Assembly: GCA_025024175.1 (NCBI GenBank) | Contig: QCXZ01000003.1 | Location: 19,488,392 to 19,552,391 of the forward strand | Origin: Rhyzopertha dominica | Taxonomy: Eukaryota > Arthropoda > Insecta > Coleoptera > Bostrichidae | Length of the DNA stretch: 64,000 nt | Direction: 5' to 3' | Shown here: positions 57,263 to 64,000 of the stretch, piece by piece | Layout: the number at the start of each line of letters is the position of its first letter | How positions within the stretch are numbered: position 1 is the stretch's first letter | Notes under the pieces: model-generated | What the model saw: only the letters and a program-made list of their open reading frames with translations | Told to the model about the DNA's origin: nothing | Database searches by the model: none | Made by a program: the position numbers and the translations under genes

Positions 57263-59040
57263 TAAATCAATTTAAAGCCAAGATGAAGCAGAAGCTTCAA
57301 ACGCCATTAGTGTTCTCCAGGATTGAAGTCTATAACTTATGGTTTCCACTTTTCAATTCCAGGCTGTATGGCAATTGTAATGTTTTATACTAATATTTTA
57401 TTTTTGGCTATTTTTAGAACAGCCTTTCTTCATTCAAGATATTCTACTGCTTTATAAAGGAACATAAAGTATCCGCAGGTTTAAGTGGCATTATTACTCC
57501 CTAGGACAATTTTTTTGTGGTGTTATATGGATAGATTAGTTGTGTAAAATTGATTGATTGATCACATTTAAAACATTTACTTGCCTACTTCTTCGTGTAA
57601 TTTATTGAATATTATTTGTACTTGTGCTAAATAAACACTTTTCAAGTTGGGCTGCTTTGGCTTGTTCCTTTACGCCTAATGACATAATGGTTGAATTTCT
57701 TGTACAATAAGGGTATAAAGCTGTTTCTAGTTTTCAAATTATTTTCAAATAATTTTGAAAATATTTTATCGCCACTGTGTAGGGTTACCTTCTGATACTT
57801 GCCATATAGGAATTTATGCATTCTGAACATAGTGCTATTGTTGGAGTGATTTGTTTGGATGGCTCGATGGTTACTCTATTGCATGCTATTTCAAAAGTTG
57901 TTTACATTCTCTGAATAAAATGTTAATTAAAATTTGTTTTACATTAAGATTATTTACCATAAACTGTACTATATAATTACATTTTCAATATATAATCCAA
58001 GGATGCTGAAAACCGATTTGTATTAGTTTTTGTCAGTTTAGAATTTTATTTCCTTCTTTAGTAAGCCACAGCTGACACATTTCAGCTGTTAATTTTAATA
58101 TAGCATATACCTGTAAACCGTAAAATCTTCGAAAGTATATTATTAGTGACTTTTATTTGTAAAATAATTATTAACTATTAATTATCTCCTATCACCATAA
58201 ACAGAAAGAACCTTCGCTACTACGTTCTGCAAGAGCAAAAAATGGTTTGTATTCCAAAAGAAATAATCAATGACATCCAAGCTTGTTATTTGTATCTTAA
58301 ATGGAGGCTAGAAAAATAATACTGATGTGTTCGGGAGTATTTTTCATAAACGGCGATTTACAAATTATTATAACTTGAGAATTTCCTACCGCACAGTAAA
58401 TAAGTTACAACCTTTAATAGCAGAGATTGGCGAAGCACATAACATTTTTTGCAATAAAGAAAGTTCTTTTTTACAGCTATTACATTTACAAAAACATAAC
58501 AGAACATTTATACTATGCATCAATCTAAGATGCTGAATATATACATATAACGGATATAACCAGCTTACATTTGTATATATAATTATCTGCTATTTAGCTA
58601 TAACTAGTATTTGCCTTGATGAGCTTTAGTACATACATAATTTTTAATCCTTTTTGTAGCTATTTTTCTTTTATAAGATTGTTATGCTGTGATTTAAAAC
58701 ATTTCCATTTTAGTGTTTTTCCCAGTTAGATCGTCTACATTTTTCCGGGATACAGCTTTTAACATAGTAGAAATTTCTGATACGCTGCAACATAATTTGA
58801 ACCTCATACGCAATTATTGTATTTTAATATCAGTTTTTGGTTTCAAAATTTGGAGCTAATAAGCTATTGATGATTCTCGTAATATCGCAATTTACATTTT
58901 ACAGCCCCCAAAATGATTGCAACACTTTCTTTTTAGTTACCTGCTTTAAAATTAACTCTTTCAAACCGAAAAAATGGCAGCGCTGTGTGACGCACAAACA
59001 TCGGTAACCTGGTACGTATATGCCGGACGCCAAAAACTAG
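57263..59040. other. no supported feature
   Basis: AT-rich sequence with scattered short frames (57642-57830 minus, 58327-58536 plus) that show no family resemblance, splice-site logic or repeat structure I can support. Confidence 0.5.
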
Positions 59041-59231
59041 GTAATGGTTCGGACGCAGAAAGATAGCACAATGTATTCCGCCCTGTAAATTGAATAATAT
59101 TCAATATACATTGCATGACTTGCCATCTGCCTGTTAGAAATTGAATGACTGATCTAAGACGCTTGCAGTTTTCGTTTATACTCGTCGGACGCAGAATCAC
59201 TAGGTTCATGAAAAGACGCAGAAAGAATAGC

Positions 59232-59367
<136 letters not shown>

Positions 59368-59465
59368 AAGGACAGTAAAGGTCGTCACTGGTTGATACTC
59401 AAAGTTGGGGATAAGGGTATTTCGACCTTATAGGGCTGACTAAATAAAGATGCTCTTTAAATGTT

Positions 59466-59504
59466 GCCAAGCTTTCGAACGTTTTATTAGTTCATCATCA
59501 GGGC
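59466..59504 (-). ncRNA. hammerhead-like motif in 3' tail of the palindromic PLE
   Basis: On the minus strand: GCC-CTGATGA-T-GAAC(TAATAAAAC)GTTC-GAAA-GCTT-GGC. Both core boxes are intact, stem II has four pairs and stem I three (GCC/GGC). AGCU is self-complementary. As in the 28-31 kb family, one extra base follows the CUGANGA box. Confidence 0.6.
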
Positions 59505-59942
59505 GCTACAATATGGAAACCATGTTACACTAATTTAAAACTGTTGATTTTATAAGTACTTACACAATTGTGAGGTTTTTATACAGCTCAAGTGTAGCTC
59601 TAAACATTTGTTCATTGATTAAAATTGCAAACAATGTATTATTATTAAAATTACTTTAAATTTCACATTTATAAATGACAAGTGCACAGCACGTGGAACG
59701 AACAGTGTAAAAATTCTTTATCAAAGCAAAGCAAAAAACTACTATTTCTTTTCGTCTACACGCACGCCCGAAGACAGTATTACCACAATTATTCTGCCAA
59801 TTGTTAAATTTAAAATTTTTAAAATATTTTCTACTCGTCAAGTGGGCCTTCATAATTATCAAGATGTCTATTAAGAATGTAAGTATATGTAACACTTAAG
59901 TTATTGACATCAGAACGTTTATTTAAGTTATTATTGTAATCA

Positions 59943-61923
59943 TTAATGTATGTCATTTCTAAAAAGTTTCGTTTTGTGTAATTCTGTTCCTTTGCTAGAA
60001 TTCCTGTCTTTCAACCTACTAAACCTCGAACCAACACCAACAGCATTCCTTTTTGCAATTATTAAATTTTCATTTTTTAATGACTTTATTATTTTATCTG
60101 TTAAGTGATCATAACTTGTGATGCTACCAAATTTAAATCCCATTTCTTCCCAACGTTGAACCCGGTTATTATGATTATTATTTAGGTTGTTGCTATTCTC
60201 TATAACATGGCCTCCCTCTCTCCTTTCATGATACAATATTTTACTAACCAACACTTTAGGATATGCGTTTTCTCTTAATAAGTTATATAATATTCTAATA
60301 TTCTTAGTCACAAAATCCCCATGACAAATGTTTACAATGCGGTTTTTCATTTGTTTTATGAAATTAATTTTGATTTTGATACTATGATTTGATTTGTAGT
60401 TGATGTACCTGCCTGAGGCTGTGGGTTTTATATACCAATCCAGTTTTATTTTATTCTGGGTATCTCTCGTGACTAATGTATCCAGAAACGGTACCTTTCT
60501 ATCAGTTTCATGTTCTACGGTGAATTTTATGTGTTCGTCGAAGTTGTTAATAACCCTTAATATTTCATCAACCCCATTACTCGGCAGTGCCACTATGACA
60601 TCATCTACAAACTTTTTTAAAAAAGCAACTCTGTACGTTATTATTGGTAAACAATTGTCAAATAGGTAGTCCATGACGTACTGTGCTAGTTAGTATAGGG
60701 CTCAGTTTAGAGCCCATAGCACAACCAAAAGTTTGTATATAAAATTCATCATTAAAACTGAAGTAATTGTTGGTCAGAATGAACTGCACCATGTCTAGAA
60801 AGAGTTTACACGTAATTCCCTTGCATTAATGTTTTATTATCTCCCATTTTTCAGTTAAAACCCTAATCACTAAATCTTTTGATATATTACCAAACAAGTT
60901 TATTACATCCAGGGATACCAATATATAATTATCAGGAATGGTTATGTTGTTGATTGTTGAAGCGAAATGGAAAGAGTCAGATACATAATAGTCATTACCA
61001 GTATCATATGCTTTTTTTAACGTATCAGCGATAAACTTAGCTAAATTGTTTGTAGGACCACCTATCCCAGATACTATTGGTCTTAATGGATAGTTATCTT
61101 TGTGCACTTTTGGGTTTCCATATATTTTAGGGCATACACTATTATATATCCTCATCTCCTTTCCCTCGTCACCAGTTATTACTTTTAATTTTACAAGTGT
61201 GTTTACAAAACCATTTGCTTTAGTCTGTACTGTTGATGTCGGGTCTCGGCCAAGCCGTCTAAAACGATTTGTATCCGATAATATATCCTGCATTTTTTGC
61301 ATGTACATTTTCCTCCCCATTGCAACCGTTACCCCACCCTTATCGCTTTCTAAAATTAATAAATTGCTATTGTTTTTTATGAAGTCATCAGTTTCTCGTA
61401 AGATTCTGTAAAATTTACTTTTGTTATCTTTATATTTATGTAAATAATTGGTTATAATACTAGTGAGTTTAGCTCTTAAAAAATATTGTTTATTTTTATC
61501 TATTTTTGTCAACAAATATTCAATTTCCGCTAAAAATCTTCTAACATTAACATCACTTACAGTGGTTGGAAGGTTGAATTTAGGTCCCAAAGCCAAAAAG
61601 TTTTTTACTGTGTCAGGTATGCGTGTGTCAGAAATGTTCTTAAACCATTTATCTTGTATCTTTAACCCTAAATGATTATCACTAATTAATCTTTTTATTT
61701 TATCTATATTTTTACGTTTAATCTCATGAAAATATCNATTATAATGAATCATTTGCCTGACTTTAAAGTTACTAAATATCCCTACTGGTNAAACATTTAA
61801 AATATCAGATTCTAACTTTAACATTTCTTGAATTAAATGACTTAAATTTTGATTTACATGTCTAATTTCGAAATTAATAATTTTGAATATCAACCTGTTA
61901 TTAAAATCCAGTATTTTTCCCAT
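59943..61923 (-). pseudogene. PLE reverse transcriptase, frameshifted, endonuclease core deleted
   Basis: From ATG at 61923: N-terminal helical region (MGKILDFNNRLIFKIINFEI), RT with VHKDNYPLRPIVSGIGGPTN and LVSLDVINLFGNI. That first frame ends near 60826. The shared 4-base duplication near 60692 separates GCAMGSKLSPIL from the next frame, which runs 60674-59943 with AFLKKFVDDVIVALPSNG (catalytic FVDD), VPFLDTLV and WYIKPTASGRYINYKSNHS. After GVGSRFSRLK a one-base difference from the right arm changes frame. The GIY-YIG core (Cys pair, IYVGQT, catalytic Arg) is absent. Two Ns (about 61737 and 61790) leave residues undefined. Confidence 0.8.
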
Positions 61924-61957
61924 CAATTTTTGAATTCAATTTCGAAGGATATAACAG

Positions 61958-64000
61958 AAAATTGATGGGAAAAATACTGGATTTTAATAACAGGTTGATA
62001 TTCAAAATTATTAATTTCGAAATTAGACATGTAAATCAAAATTTAAGTCATTTAATTCAAGAAATGTTAAAGTTAGAATCTGATATTTTAAATGTTTTAC
62101 AAGTAGGGATATTTAGTAACTTTAAAGTCAGGCAAATGATTCATTATAATAGACATTTTCATGAGATTAAACGTAAAAATATAGATAAAATAAAAAGATT
62201 AATTAGTGATAATCATTTAGGGTTAAGGATACAAGATAAATGGTTTAAGAACATTTCTGACACATGCATACCTGACACAGTAAAAAACTTTTTGGCTTTG
62301 GGACCTAAATTCAACCTTCCAACCACTGTAAGTGATGTTAATGTCAGAAGATTTTTAGCGGAAATTGAATATTTGTTGACAAAAATAGATAAAAATAAAC
62401 AATATTTTTTAAGAGCTAAACTCACTAGTATTATAACCAATTATTTACATAAATATAAAGATAACAAAAGTAAATTTTACAGAATCTTACGAGAAACTGA
62501 TGACTTCATAAAAAACAATAGCAATTTATTAATTTTAGAAAGCGATAAGGGTGGGGTAACGGTTGCAATGGGGAGGGAAATGTACATGCAAAAAATGCAG
62601 GATATATTATCGGATACAAATTGTTTTAAACGGCTTGGCCGAGACCCGACATCAACAGTACAGACTAAAGCAAATGGTTTTGTAAACACACTTGTAAAAT
62701 TAAAAGTAATAACTGGTGACGAGGGAAAGGAGATGAGGATATATAATAGTGTATGCCCTAAAATATATGGAAACCCAAAAGTGCACAAAGATAACTATCC
62801 ATTAAGACCAATAGTATCTGGGATAGGTGGTCCTACAAACAATTTAGCTAAGTTTATCGCTGATACGTTAAAAGAAGCATATGATACTGGTAATGACTAT
62901 TATGTATCTGACTCTTTCCATTTCGCTTCAACAATCAACAACATAACCATTCCTGATAATTATATATTGGTATCCCTGGATGTAATAAACTTGTTTGGTA
63001 ATATATCAAAAGATTTAGTGATTAGGGTTTTAACTGAAAAATGGGAGATAATAAAACATCAATGCAAGGGAATTACGTGTAAACTCTTTCTAGACATGGT
63101 GCAGTTCATTCTGACCAACAATTACTTCAGTTTTAATGATGAATTTTATATACAAACTTTTGGTTGTGCTATGGGCTCTAAACTGAGCCCTATACTAACT
63201 AGCACAGTACGTCATGGACTACCTATTTGACAATTGTTTACCAATAATAACGTACAGAGTTGCTTTTTTAAAAAAGTTTGTAGATGATGTCATAGTGGCA
63301 CTGCCGAGTAATGGGGTTGATGAAATATTAAGGGTTATTAACAACTTCGACGAACACATAAAATTCACCGTAGAACATGAAACTGATAGAAAGGTACCGT
63401 TTCTGGATACATTAGTCACGAGAGATACCCAGAATAAAATAAAACTGGATTGGTATATAAAACCCACAGCCTCAGGCAGGTACATCAACTACAAATCAAA
63501 TCATAGTATCAAAATCAAAATTAATTTCATAAAACAAATGAAAAACCGCATTGTAAACATTTGTCATGGGGATTTTGTGACTAAGAATATTAGAATATTA
63601 TATAACTTATTAAGAGAAAACGCATATCCTAAAGTGTTGGTTAGTAAAATATTGTATCATGAAAGGAGAGAGGGAGGCCATGTTATAGAGAATAGCAACA
63701 ACCTAAATAATAATCATAATAACCGGGTTCAACGTTGGGAAGAAATGGGATTTAAATTTGGTAGCATCACAAGTTATGATCACTTAACAGATAAAATAAT
63801 AAAGTCATTAAAAAATGAAAATTTAATAATTGCAAAAAGGAATGCTGTTGGTGTTGGTTCGAGGTTTAGTAGGTTGAAGACAGGAATTCTAGCAAAGGAA
63901 CAGAATTACACAAAACGAAACTTTTTAGAAATGACATACATTAATGATTACAATAATAACTTAAATAAACGTTCTGATGTCAATAACTTAAGTGTTATAT
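61958..64000 (+). mobile_element. Penelope-like element, right arm of palindrome (runs off window)
   Basis: Inverted partner of 59888-61930, separated from it by a 27-base spacer (61931-61957). Frame 61965-63230 covers the N-terminal region and RT up to GCAMGSKLSPIL. After the ACTAACTA duplication at about 63192 the frame moves, and from 63214 reads MDYLFDNCLPIITYRVAFLK, FVDD and onward to the window end at VNNLSVI. In this arm the RT remainder and endonuclease remnant stay in one frame. The GIY-YIG core is missing at the same place as in the left arm. The 3' tail and any hammerhead lie outside the window. Confidence 0.88.

Larger units (their letters stand above)
59380..61930 (-). mobile_element. 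Penelope-like element, left arm of palindrome
   Basis: Minus-strand PLE running from the palindrome centre near 61944 to the (TA)n at 59365. It has nearly all of the RT gene, a remnant of the endonuclease C terminus (LNKRSDVNNLSV), a 3' tail of about 500 bases and a hammerhead-like motif. It is nearly identical to the right arm at 61958-64000 over the part visible. The 3' tail is unrelated in sequence to that of the 28-31 kb PLE, so this is a different family. Confidence 0.88.

Overview
This is nuclear DNA from an animal, most likely an insect. It is AT-rich, its genes have GT-AG introns, and most of the sequence is decayed transposable elements of arthropod types: mariner-like elements, hAT, Tigger/pogo, a P-element relic, Helitron-type ends, tRNA-derived SINEs, non-LTR retrotransposons and Penelope-like elements (PLEs). 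Single ambiguous bases (N) are scattered through it. The order of insect cannot be fixed from the sequence.

Three host loci are visible. (1) On the + strand from 4660 to about 37850 lie the last ten coding exons of the nuclear-pore basket protein TPR/Megator. They give 827 residues: the end of the coiled coil, the acidic Ser/Thr-rich tail, two conserved blocks (VPSTPTLFVPRRSDGF and GRSVPTTPLQ) and an Arg/Gly-rich C terminus. All exon phases agree. The introns, one of 13.4 kb, are packed with transposons. (2) On the - strand from 48879 to 43464 is a complete three-exon tektin gene (428 codons, most like tektin-2). (3) On the + strand from 49661 to about 53717 is a THAP-domain gene that keeps its splice sites and poly(A) signal but is broken in the THAP domain. 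Loci 2 and 3 are head to head, about 0.8 kb apart.

Layout: 1-1.1 kb, mariner-like transposase pseudogene; 1.1-37.9 kb, TPR with elements in its introns; 38-43.4 kb, intergenic, with mariner and hAT scraps and an inverted repeat carrying a hammerhead motif; 43.4-48.9 kb, tektin with a hammerhead ribozyme candidate and a mariner relic in intron 1; 49.6-53.7 kb, THAP pseudogene with a 1.2 kb foldback in its intron; 53.9-59.2 kb, a gene-free candidate unit bounded by (TA)n tracts and marked by repeated GGACGCAGAA; 59.4-64 kb, two PLE copies forming a palindrome with arms over 2 kb.

The most notable theme is a set of hammerhead-ribozyme motifs in PLE-like repeats at 28.0, 29.9, 31.0, 40.9/41.1, 45.7 and 59.5 kb. 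The intact ones share a self-complementary stem III. The 45.7 kb copy has a full canonical core and a long stem I. The PLE palindrome, whose two arms share one frameshift and one endonuclease deletion, is the second main observation.
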